A stretch of DNA of 11,326 bases from the NCBI GenBank assembly GCA_028691595.1, contig JAQUZA010000069.1:1-11326 (forward strand), in the 5' to 3' direction. The DNA is from Candidatus Rifleibacteriota bacterium (lineage in GTDB: Bacteria; Muiribacteriota; Ozemobacteria; Ozemobacterales; Ozemobacteraceae). Position numbers and translations under genes: made by a program. How positions within the stretch are numbered: the stretch's first letter is position 1; each line of letters begins with the position of its first letter. Below, one piece after another: positions 5,920 through 11,326 of the stretch. The notes under the pieces were generated by a model that made no database searches, had not been told where the DNA came from, and saw only the letters and a list, made by a program, of their open reading frames with translations.

Positions 5920-6324
5920 ATGGCAAATCAAAGTTTTCAATGGTATTCACAGCTCATTAAACCACAATGGGCACCCCCGGGCTGGGTCTTTGGCCCCGTC
6001 TGGACAGTTCTTTACCTGATCATGGCAGCTTCATTCGGGACGGTTTTTTATCGCGCCTACAAAGGAACAATACCGAAGAAGATCGTTTTGCCCTTTGTGC
6101 TCAATCTGGTTTTTAATTTTGCCTTCACCCCGCTGCAGTTTGGTCTGCGCAACAACCTGCTGGCAGCCATCGATGTGGTGCTTGTTCTGGGCACCCTTAT
6201 CTGGAGCATCGTCGCGATCTGGCCACGCATTCTCTGGGTTGCTGTGGTTAATTTTCCTTATCTGGCCTGGGTCTCGTTTGCAACGGTTTTGCAACTGACC
6301 ATAACCTGGTTGAATTTAAAATAA
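5920..6324 (+). CDS. tspO: short TspO/MBR-family membrane protein (tryptophan-rich sensory protein)
   Basis: TspO proteins are inner-membrane proteins that bind tetrapyrroles and related ligands and often act in stress signalling. The sequence has the family signature W8-Y9 and KPQWAPPGWVFGPVWTVLY (14-32), then LNLVFNFAFTPLQFGLRN (61-78) and FPYLAWVSFATVLQL (112-126). It is 134 residues long and has four membrane helices. The usual first helix, which precedes the WY motif in five-helix TspO proteins of about 150-170 residues, is absent. In the middle motif the usual Trp is Phe (FAFTP) and the usual FFG is QFG. This matches a short subgroup I recall from uncultured bacteria. AGAGAGG (5907-5913) is 6 bases before the ATG. 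It follows the chemoreceptor gene by 87 bp, with its own promoter between. Family assignment is firm; ligand and role are not. Confidence 0.9.
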   Translation: MANQSFQWYSQLIKPQWAPPGWVFGPVWTVLYLIMAASFGTVFYRAYKGTIPKKIVLPFVLNLVFNFAFTPLQFGLRNNLLAAIDVVLVLGTLIWSIVAIWPRILWVAVVNFPYLAWVSFATVLQLTITWLNLK

Positions 6325-6356
6325 TGCACGGGCCAATATAAATTTTTAAAAGGGTA

Positions 6357-6385
6357 TTGCGGGTTGAGCCTATTATGGGTACAAT
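6357..6385 (+). promoter_or_regulatory. weak candidate promoter for the nucleotidase gene
   Basis: TACAAT (6380-6385, 5/6 match to the -10 box) has TTGCGG (6357-6362, 3/6 match to the -35 box) 17 bp upstream. The 97-bp gap after tspO contains no terminator, so read-through from tspO is also possible. Confidence 0.35.
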
Positions 6386-6421
6386 TCTCAAAAACCTTTA
6401 ATAAGGAAAGCGCGTGCACAA

Positions 6422-8029
6422 ATGATAAAGCATTTATTCAAGTCTCTGCTGTTGGTGGTTCTCCTTCCGGTTTATCTTGCGGCTTTTTCACCCGAGCCTT
6501 TTGAGGCTGTTAAGTTTTCTATTCTTCATACCTCAGATATTCACGCCCATCTCATGCAGTTTGACAATGCCGATGGCAAGACTGTGGGCGGTTATGCGCG
6601 CATAAAAAATTACCGCGATTCGATTGCTAAGAGCGGCAAAGACGTTCTGATGCTTTCTTCTGGTGATATCTTCCAGGGCACTTTCTTTTACAGATTCTTT
6701 CAGGGCATACCTGATATTGAATTTATGAATCAGACCGGTTATGCGGCTATGACTCTTGGCAATCACGAGTTTGATAACGGCCAGGAAGCCCTTGCAGAAG
6801 CGCTGACTTATGCAAAATTTCCTATTCTCGCCGCCAATATTCAGTTTAAAAAGATCCCGGCCCTTCAGTGCCGCATCAAGCCTTATACCATCAGCGAAGT
6901 TGGCCCCGAAGGCAATAAAATCAGGGTTGCCATTATCGGCATGGTTCCAGAAGAACTCAAAACCATCGTTCAACCTGTTTTTGTAAATGATTTTACCGTT
7001 CTCGATGCTGCTGCAACCCTGCACAAATACCTGCCCGAGATCAGGCAGGCAAACCCCGACATGATTCTTCTGCTCTCCCACCTCGGCTGGGATAGAGAAC
7101 TCCAGCTTTTTGAAGAATTCCCGGAGCTCGACGGCATACTCGGCGGTCATACCCATCTGGCCATCAATCCTCCCGCAGTCGTTACCGGTGCACGCGGCCA
7201 TCGCTTTATGTCGCAGCCGGGTGAGTGGGGGCAGTTCGTCACCCGTTACGATGTAACCTTCTATCGCAATTCTGCCAGGCCCGTTGAAGTGACCGCCGCC
7301 GGCCTGATACCCATGGACCCGGCACTTCCCCAGGATCAGCCCATTTCCGAAAGAGTTAACAAGCTCTGGCTGCAGATTCAGGAAAAGGTAGTCGCCCCGG
7401 TTGCCGAGACAAAAGTGTTTTTGAATGGCGACCGCAACGAAGTACGCAATATCGAAACCAATCTTGGCAACCTTCTTGCCGACTGTTTCAAGGATATGGT
7501 TCCCGCTGATATCGCCCTGGTTAATGGTGGTGGCATCAGAAGTTCAATTGCCACCGGTACCATTACCGTCGGCGATGTGCTCAACGTGCTGCCTTTCGAT
7601 AACTACCTGATGCGCCTGACCATGAGCGGTGCTTCTCTTAAAAAGGTTTTTGCTGAAGTGGCGAGCTTTTCGGCTACTTCTGGTGGTTTTGGCGGCTTTC
7701 TTCAGGTATCAGAAGGCATGCAGGTCGATTATTCAGGCAATAAGCCCAGAATTTTGTTGAATGGTGCGCCAATCAGCGACAAAAAAGAATATACCGTTAC
7801 TACCATCGATTTTCTCGCTGCCGGCGGTAACGGCCTCGCAGGCTTCACCGAAGCCACCAAAACCGAGTCAACCGGTTATATGACCGCTGACAAGTTCATG
7901 AAATACCTGCGTGAGCTGCAGACAGTCTGCCCTCTGGTCGAAGACCGTATCATAAAAACCCCTGCAACTACCAAATACAAGCTGCCAAAGGGCGTTGTTA
8001 AGAGTATTCCAAAGCCAAGAATCGACTGA
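6422..8029 (+). CDS. secreted 5'-nucleotidase / UshA-like metallophosphoesterase
   Basis: Proteins of this family hydrolyse nucleotides, and sometimes UDP-sugars, to nucleosides and phosphate in the periplasm. The 535-residue product starts with a signal peptide (about 1-21). The N-terminal calcineurin-type metal site is complete: D39-I-H41, G81-D82, G-N114-H115-E116, S-H220 and G-G-H243-T-H245. The C-terminal 5'-nucleotidase domain has NGGGIRSSI (368-376), VLPFDNYL (389-396) and TIDFLAAGGNG (461-471); the Phe residues there are in the region that stacks the nucleobase in known structures. Total length is normal for the two-domain family. The tail after about 515 is short and basic (KLPKGVVKSIPKPRID). 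The ribosome site is AAGGAAAG at 6403-6410, somewhat far from the ATG, but no better start exists. The exact substrate cannot be told, and SoxB- or YfkN-like relatives share these motifs. A strong terminator follows. Confidence 0.93.
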   Translation: MIKHLFKSLLLVVLLPVYLAAFSPEPFEAVKFSILHTSDIHAHLMQFDNADGKTVGGYARIKNYRDSIAKSGKDVLMLSSGDIFQGTFFYRFFQGIPDIEFMNQTGYAAMTLGNHEFDNGQEALAEALTYAKFPILAANIQFKKIPALQCRIKPYTISEVGPEGNKIRVAIIGMVPEELKTIVQPVFVNDFTVLDAAATLHKYLPEIRQANPDMILLLSHLGWDRELQLFEEFPELDGILGGHTHLAINPPAVVTGARGHRFMSQPGEWGQFVTRYDVTFYRNSARPVEVTAAGLIPMDPALPQDQPISERVNKLWLQIQEKVVAPVAETKVFLNGDRNEVRNIETNLGNLLADCFKDMVPADIALVNGGGIRSSIATGTITVGDVLNVLPFDNYLMRLTMSGASLKKVFAEVASFSATSGGFGGFLQVSEGMQVDYSGNKPRILLNGAPISDKKEYTVTTIDFLAAGGNGLAGFTEATKTESTGYMTADKFMKYLRELQTVCPLVEDRIIKTPATTKYKLPKGVVKSIPKPRID

Positions 8030-8030
8030 T

Positions 8031-9542
8031 TTATCTCTGACTTTGATAACTCCCGGTACTGCCAGTGCCGGGAGTTGCTTTTTCAAGGAAATCTGACCAG
8101 CAGCCAAACCAGAAGCGTGTTGCCGAAAGGGGCATGTCGGCAAACAGGGTGCTGAGGTCTGCCGTCGAAACGTGGGTGCCCCAGTCTCTTGTGAAAGGGT
8201 TCGAAAAAGCCCTTGATGGCCATTCACTCGCCAGTCGACTGAGGCCGGCCCCAACCACCACGGCATCTGAACTGGCATTGGGGGCAATGTCTTCGACCAG
8301 GGCCAGCAGGGCGAACAAAGCCTTGCGGAACAGCGCCAGTTCAGCTCTTAATCTTAGCCCACCAAACTCAACTGCGTTGTCGAGAACCGCCAGACACCAG
8401 TCAAATCCGGGAAAGTTTCCCTTACGGATATGGCCGACCGCCCAGGTCGCGGTTTTTGCCAGTTTGCCGTCATCTGATGAGAGCCCAAGCTGAGAAAGAG
8501 CCTGAGCGATTGCCTTTTCATCCATGCGCAGCCCGCCCATCAGCAATTGCAGAATCGCAACCCGGTCGTTTTTGGGCAACTCAACGGCAAGACTCCAGTC
8601 GAGAGGCACAATGCGGCCCTGATCATCAAAAAAAATGTTGCCACCGTGCGGGTCGCCATGAAAAATAGCCCAGGTTTCCGACATCCAGAATGGCCGGGCA
8701 ATTAGCCCGTCAACAAGCTTTTCTACTATTCTGCGCCTTTCATGACGGTCGAAAGAGGGTTGAGCGAGCGCCTCAGCCAGGGGTTTGCCTTTTATTCTCG
8801 TCATGGCCGTAACCCGTGAGGTGCACCAGGGAAGCAGTTCAGGAAGCGCGATTTCAGGTATATTTCGATAGAGTTCGGCAGCCCGTCTGATATGAATCTG
8901 CTCGCGGTCAAGCCTGACTTCATCTGCCACCAGGAGTGCCGCCTCTGCCAGTGGCCCGGCAAATTCAAGCACCGGTAGATTCAACTCGATGCAGATTTCT
9001 TCAAGGGCTCTGCCCAGGTCGGGCCAGAGTTCAAGCTCTTTTTCGAGTGCCTTTTCGGCCTCTGGCCTGACTATTTTAAATACACCTTCGGTTTGCCGCC
9101 CTGCAGCATCAACGAAAACGAAGGGCATGACCACGGCAACACTCGCTTCTGCCAAAGGTTTTTCTCCGAGTTGTATGCCGTCAAGTTTGATGTTTTCGCG
9201 TTGCAGAACAGCTTTGATTGCCTCGACTGTCATGCGCGGCGGCAGAGATTCAAGTCGCTGCAGACTCGTGCGTAATTCAGGCGAAAGACGCTTGTCGCGG
9301 GCCAGAATCTGGCCAAGCTTATGCAGGGTGGGGCAGCGACGCAAAACCGTTTCAAGACGGTCGGTTGAACTGGCAAATGGCCCGAGGCCAAGCTGATCTG
9401 CGAGTATCTCTTTCTGACGTTCCTCGCTCAGACGACCAAGAAACCAGGCCAGGCCACCTTTTACGAAGGGTTTCCATTTTTCGTAACAATCTGGAATCAT
9501 ATTATTCAGATCAAGGCTCGCAAATAGTGATGTCCAATCCAT
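8031..9542 (-). CDS. ABC1/AarF/UbiB-family atypical protein kinase-like protein
   Basis: This 503-residue protein belongs to the ABC1 (AarF/UbiB/ADCK) family of atypical kinases, whose members include ubiquinone-biosynthesis factors. The family's KxGQ element is present as K75-L-G-Q78, followed by LSPELRTSLQRLESLPP. The Ala-rich nucleotide loop appears as PLAEASVAVV (129-138) and the ATP-anchoring lysine as K156 in VFKIVRP. The catalytic loop is HGDPHGGN (295-302). The metal-binding DFG is replaced by L-D-W (314-316). No membrane helices are seen at the C-terminus, unlike UbiB proper. GAGGAG (plus coordinates 9555-9560) lies 12 bases before the ATG. No quinone gene is nearby, so the substrate is unknown. 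The last codons overlap the terminator of the convergent nucleotidase gene, and the two stop codons are one base apart. Confidence 0.88.
   Translation of the reverse strand: MDWTSLFASLDLNNMIPDCYEKWKPFVKGGLAWFLGRLSEERQKEILADQLGLGPFASSTDRLETVLRRCPTLHKLGQILARDKRLSPELRTSLQRLESLPPRMTVEAIKAVLQRENIKLDGIQLGEKPLAEASVAVVMPFVFVDAAGRQTEGVFKIVRPEAEKALEKELELWPDLGRALEEICIELNLPVLEFAGPLAEAALLVADEVRLDREQIHIRRAAELYRNIPEIALPELLPWCTSRVTAMTRIKGKPLAEALAQPSFDRHERRRIVEKLVDGLIARPFWMSETWAIFHGDPHGGNIFFDDQGRIVPLDWSLAVELPKNDRVAILQLLMGGLRMDEKAIAQALSQLGLSSDDGKLAKTATWAVGHIRKGNFPGFDWCLAVLDNAVEFGGLRLRAELALFRKALFALLALVEDIAPNASSDAVVVGAGLSRLASEWPSRAFSNPFTRDWGTHVSTADLSTLFADMPLSATRFWFGCWSDFLEKATPGTGSTGSYQSQR
8048..8083 (+). terminator. 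Rho-independent terminator of the nucleotidase gene, inside the kinase coding end
   Basis: AACTCCCGGTACT (8048-8060) pairs with AGTGCCGGGAGTT (8064-8076): 13 pairs including one G-T wobble, around a 3-base loop. GC and five T's follow (8079-8083). It begins 19 bases after the nucleotidase stop. On the opposite strand the same bases encode part of the last residues of the kinase (ATPGTGSTGSYQ region). The other strand lacks a T tract after the stem, so it should act mainly rightward. Confidence 0.88.
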
Positions 9543-9577
9543 AACGCGGTACTGCTCCTCTGCAATTGTATTCTTCT

Positions 9578-9606
9578 ATTTTGCTGCAGCACAGCAAAAA
9601 AGTCAA
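9578..9606 (-). promoter_or_regulatory. leftward promoter for the kinase gene overlapped by an inverted repeat
   Basis: Read on the minus strand, TTGACT (9606-9601) is 17 bp before CAAAAT (9583-9578). This gives a start near 9571, about 28 bases before the kinase ATG. An 8-bp perfect inverted repeat, TTTTGCTG 9579-9586 and CAGCAAAA 9592-9599, covers the -10 box and half of the spacer, so a repressor could bind there. Confidence 0.5.
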
Positions 9607-9610
9607 TAGC

Positions 9611-9660
9611 TATAATAAAAATTGTGCGTTTGCAAAAAAATACTCTGGTGGGTGATAAAA
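9611..9660 (+). promoter_or_regulatory. candidate rightward promoter(s) for the acetyltransferase gene
   Basis: A perfect TATAAT (9611-9616) lacks a good -35 box at the right distance. A second pair, TTGCAA (9630-9635, 4/6) with GATAAA (9654-9659, 4/6) 18 bp downstream, is possible. One of them probably drives the gene at 9723, because the upstream gene points away. Confidence 0.4.
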
Positions 9661-9722
9661 TTAATTTAGAAATTGCCTGTCATGCGGTATCCTTGCCAGA
9701 ATAAACAAGCCAAGGAGTATTT

Positions 9723-10181
9723 ATGAAAATTTTGAACTTGATCGAGCGCCCCGACTGCCTGAAAAAAATCTGCACCTGGCACCATAACGAGTGGGGTTAC
9801 CTCAACCCCGGCCGTACTCTTGAAGCTCGCCTTGAAAGAATGCAGGAACATTTTGAAGGAAAAACGATTCCGGCTACCTATGTCGCCGAAATTGACGGTC
9901 AAATCGTCGGTTCGGCCTCGATCATCGTTTCAGATATGCCCGAAAGACCTGAATTGACCCCCTGGCTGGCCAGCGTTTTCGTTGACCCTCAAACCCGCCG
10001 CCAGAACGTCGGCCGCACCGTGGTGCAAAAGGTCATGCAGCACGCCCGGGAGGCTGGTATAAAAACGCTTTATCTCTATACTCCCGACCGCGAGCACTTC
10101 TACAAACACATGGGCTGGGAAACCATCGAAAAACTGGTTTACCATGATGCCGATGTCACCCTTATGAAAATTGACTTCTGA
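9723..10181 (+). CDS. GNAT-family N-acetyltransferase
   Basis: GNAT enzymes transfer an acetyl group from acetyl-CoA to an amine. The 152-residue protein has the family order. A beta strand pair TYVAEIDGQIVGSASI lies around 56-73, then strand 4 LASVFVDPQTRR (about 82-93). The CoA pyrophosphate loop follows as RQNVGRTVVQ, and then GIKTLYLYTPDREHFYKHMGW, the usual strand 5 and Y-x-x-x-G-W/F end. The CoA loop is R/Q-x-x-G-x-T rather than the canonical Q/R-x-x-G-x-G/A, a modest deviation. AAGGAG (9712-9717) is 5 bases before the ATG. The gene stands alone in a divergent arrangement with the kinase gene. The substrate is unknown; this family includes small-molecule, antibiotic and protein acetylases. 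Confidence 0.92.
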   Translation: MKILNLIERPDCLKKICTWHHNEWGYLNPGRTLEARLERMQEHFEGKTIPATYVAEIDGQIVGSASIIVSDMPERPELTPWLASVFVDPQTRRQNVGRTVVQKVMQHAREAGIKTLYLYTPDREHFYKHMGWETIEKLVYHDADVTLMKIDF

Positions 10182-10191
10182 TCAATTTTTT
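10167..10191 (+). terminator. weak A/T-rich terminator-like hairpin at the acetyltransferase stop
   Basis: AAAATTGA (10167-10174) pairs with TCAATTTT (10182-10189) around a 7-base loop that includes the stop codon. Six T's (10186-10191) overlap the stem. The stem is nearly all A/T, so termination would be weak at best. Confidence 0.35.
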
Positions 10192-10233
10192 AATTCAAAC
10201 CAGTCTGGATCGTGAATTTTCTCACTTTTTTGT

Positions 10234-10261
10234 TTTACTGTACACGCAAATATTGTAGAAT
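10234..10261 (+). promoter_or_regulatory. candidate promoter of the tldD-like gene
   Basis: TTTACT (10234-10239, 4/6) is followed after 16 bp by TAGAAT (10256-10261, 5/6 match to the -10 box). The start would fall about 35 bases before the ATG at 10303, leaving room for the ribosome binding site at 10290-10296. Confidence 0.45.
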
Positions 10262-10302
10262 ATAGCGGTTAAAAGAGATCAAATCAGGAAAGGTGGTAGT
10301 GA

Positions 10303-11326
10303 ATGAGTCTTTCTGGCGATATCAAAAAGCAGATTCTGCAAAACATTGAACGTGTTTCGAAGCAGGGTGCCGAATACAGCGACGCACGCTTCTACACCCA
10401 CGATGACTCCGAGACCTTGCTTCTCTACGATGGCAACCTCGAAGCCAATGATACAACTTTTGAAAGCGGGCTTGGGGTAAGGGTTCTTTATGGTGGTGCC
10501 TGGGGCTTTGCCGCTACCAGCAACGTTAAAGAGCTAGATGCCTGCTTTGATCAGGCTTTGAAAAATGCAAAGACCGCAGCCGGTCTGGTGCGCGTGCCCC
10601 TCAAAATGGGAAAAAAGCCGGCACACCATGGCGTTTTTTCCTCGCCTGTTAAACAAGATCCATTTTCAGTCAGCCTCAAAGAAAAACTCGATTTTCTCGG
10701 TTCCATCGATGCACGCCTTAAAGAAGACTGGATCATCAAACGCTATGTCTACGCAGAGTTTCAGAAGAAGAATATTTACTTTTTCAACAGCGAAGGCACT
10801 GAAGTTGAACGCCACCTCAGCAATGTGTTTGGCAAAATGATGATCATGGCCCTCGACAGTGACGGGCAGATGCAGCGCCGCAGTCAGGAACTGCACACCA
10901 CCGGCAAAGGCACCCGTGGCTATGAAATGCTTACCGACCCGGCCCTGTTTGGCGGCCACGCTGAGCGCATCAAAACCGAACTTGCCGAGCTGATCAAAGC
11001 TGATCCCCTCGAATACGGTCGCAGATCAGTTATTCTGCTGCCGGGTCAGGGCTTTTTGCAGGTGCACGAAACCATCGGGCATCCCCTTGAACTTGATCGC
11101 ATTCTCGGCTATGAACTTTCTTACGCCGGCGGCTCTTTTGTGAATCTCGATTCTTTCGGCAAGCTTAAATACGGCAGCGAAAAACTTTCGGTCAGCGCTT
11201 TCGGCGGTATCGAAAACTCGCCCGGCTCATTCGGCTTCGATGACGAAGGCTCACCTGAACGCGATTATCTGCTCATCGACAAAGGCGTTCTCGTTAATGC
11301 CCTCAGCTCGAGAGCCATGATCGATG
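10303..11326 (+). CDS. tldD: TldD-family metallopeptidase (partial, runs off the right edge)
   Basis: TldD works with its partner TldE/PmbA as a zinc protease that trims unfolded or leader peptides, known from microcin B17 maturation. From the ATG at 10303 (AAGGTGG at 10290-10296, 6 bases before it) the frame stays open for 341 codons to the end of the window. The N-terminal domain has the expected DARFYTHDDSETLLLYDGNL and SGLGVRVLYGGAWGFAAT blocks. The zinc-peptidase motif is present as H255-E-T-I-G-H260 followed by PLELDR, where TldD usually reads HExxGHxxExD. GFDDEGSPERDYLLIDKGVL (starting about 311) matches the family's DDEGTP block. The HExxxH motif argues for TldD and against the TldE/PmbA subunit, which lacks it. 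The remaining C-terminal part, including the expected Cys zinc ligand, is beyond the window, and a tldE/pmbA gene may follow. Spacing to the acetyltransferase (121 bp) suggests an independent unit. Confidence 0.92.
   Translation, partial: MSLSGDIKKQILQNIERVSKQGAEYSDARFYTHDDSETLLLYDGNLEANDTTFESGLGVRVLYGGAWGFAATSNVKELDACFDQALKNAKTAAGLVRVPLKMGKKPAHHGVFSSPVKQDPFSVSLKEKLDFLGSIDARLKEDWIIKRYVYAEFQKKNIYFFNSEGTEVERHLSNVFGKMMIMALDSDGQMQRRSQELHTTGKGTRGYEMLTDPALFGGHAERIKTELAELIKADPLEYGRRSVILLPGQGFLQVHETIGHPLELDRILGYELSYAGGSFVNLDSFGKLKYGSEKLSVSAFGGIENSPGSFGFDDEGSPERDYLLIDKGVLVNALSSRAMID

Noticed and set aside
6325..6418. Inverted repeat TGCACG (6325-6330) and CGTGCA (6413-6418) flanking the tspO-nucleotidase gap
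   Set aside because: It is only six pairs about 80 bases apart with a nearly self-complementary core, which is expected by chance.
6533..7201. A 222-codon open frame on the minus strand inside the nucleotidase gene
   Set aside because: The + strand frame there carries all the metal-binding motifs of the phosphoesterase. The antisense frame looks like a composition by-product.
8065..9396. Plus-strand frames of 135-142 codons opposite the kinase gene
   Set aside because: The minus frame is continuous over 503 codons with kinase motifs in the right order; the plus frames are fragments without motifs.
1..11326. CRISPR arrays, transposons, tRNAs, phage or toxin-antitoxin genes
   Set aside because: I saw no regularly spaced repeats, no transposase motifs or terminal repeats with target duplications, no tRNA cloverleaf sequence and no small paired genes of toxin-antitoxin type.

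Overview
The window looks like ordinary chromosomal DNA of a diderm (Gram-negative type), chemotactic bacterium of middling GC content. The evidence is an outer-membrane beta-barrel protein ending in a terminal Phe, several Sec signal peptides, strong AGGAG-type ribosome binding sites and sigma70-like promoters. No rRNA, tRNA, IS element, CRISPR array or phage gene is visible. The phylum cannot be fixed from the sequence. The mix of genes, and a short TspO of a kind I associate with uncultured lineages, suggests an under-sampled bacterium, but that is only an impression.

Layout. Positions 1-64 hold the probable 3' tail of an upstream gene. Two secreted proteins of unknown function follow (147-851 and 997-1998). 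The second has its own promoter and a strong terminator. Positions 1999-2330 are non-coding (332 bp) and carry that terminator, a second perfect 12-bp hairpin and a candidate promoter with A/T tracts. Next is a tight three-gene unit on the + strand: an OprO/P-like porin (2331-3665), a single-domain PstS-like periplasmic protein (3687-4118) and a methyl-accepting chemotaxis protein (4180-5832). A short TspO-family membrane protein (5920-6324) follows behind a leader with a TATAAT box inside a perfect inverted repeat. A secreted 5'-nucleotidase-type metallophosphoesterase (6422-8029) closes the + strand run. It ends one base from the stop of a convergent ABC1/UbiB-like atypical kinase (8031-9542, minus). 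The nucleotidase terminator lies inside the last codons of the kinase. A divergent promoter region separates the kinase from a GNAT acetyltransferase (9723-10181). The window ends inside a TldD-family metallopeptidase gene (from 10303), open to the right edge.

How the genes may work together. The porin, small binding protein and chemoreceptor read as a possible envelope sensing module: solute enters through the pore, is bound in the periplasm and is reported to the chemoreceptor. No ABC permease or ATPase lies beside the binding protein, which favours sensing or buffering over import, but the ligand is unproven. The nucleotidase could release phosphate and nucleosides in the same compartment, so a phosphate or organophosphate theme is possible. 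The kinase, acetyltransferase and TldD genes look like unrelated housekeeping or accessory functions.

Nothing here is clearly an undescribed defence or mobile system. The most unusual items are the porin/PstS-like/MCP unit, the switchable hairpin-promoter leader before tspO, and the terminator embedded in an antisense coding end.
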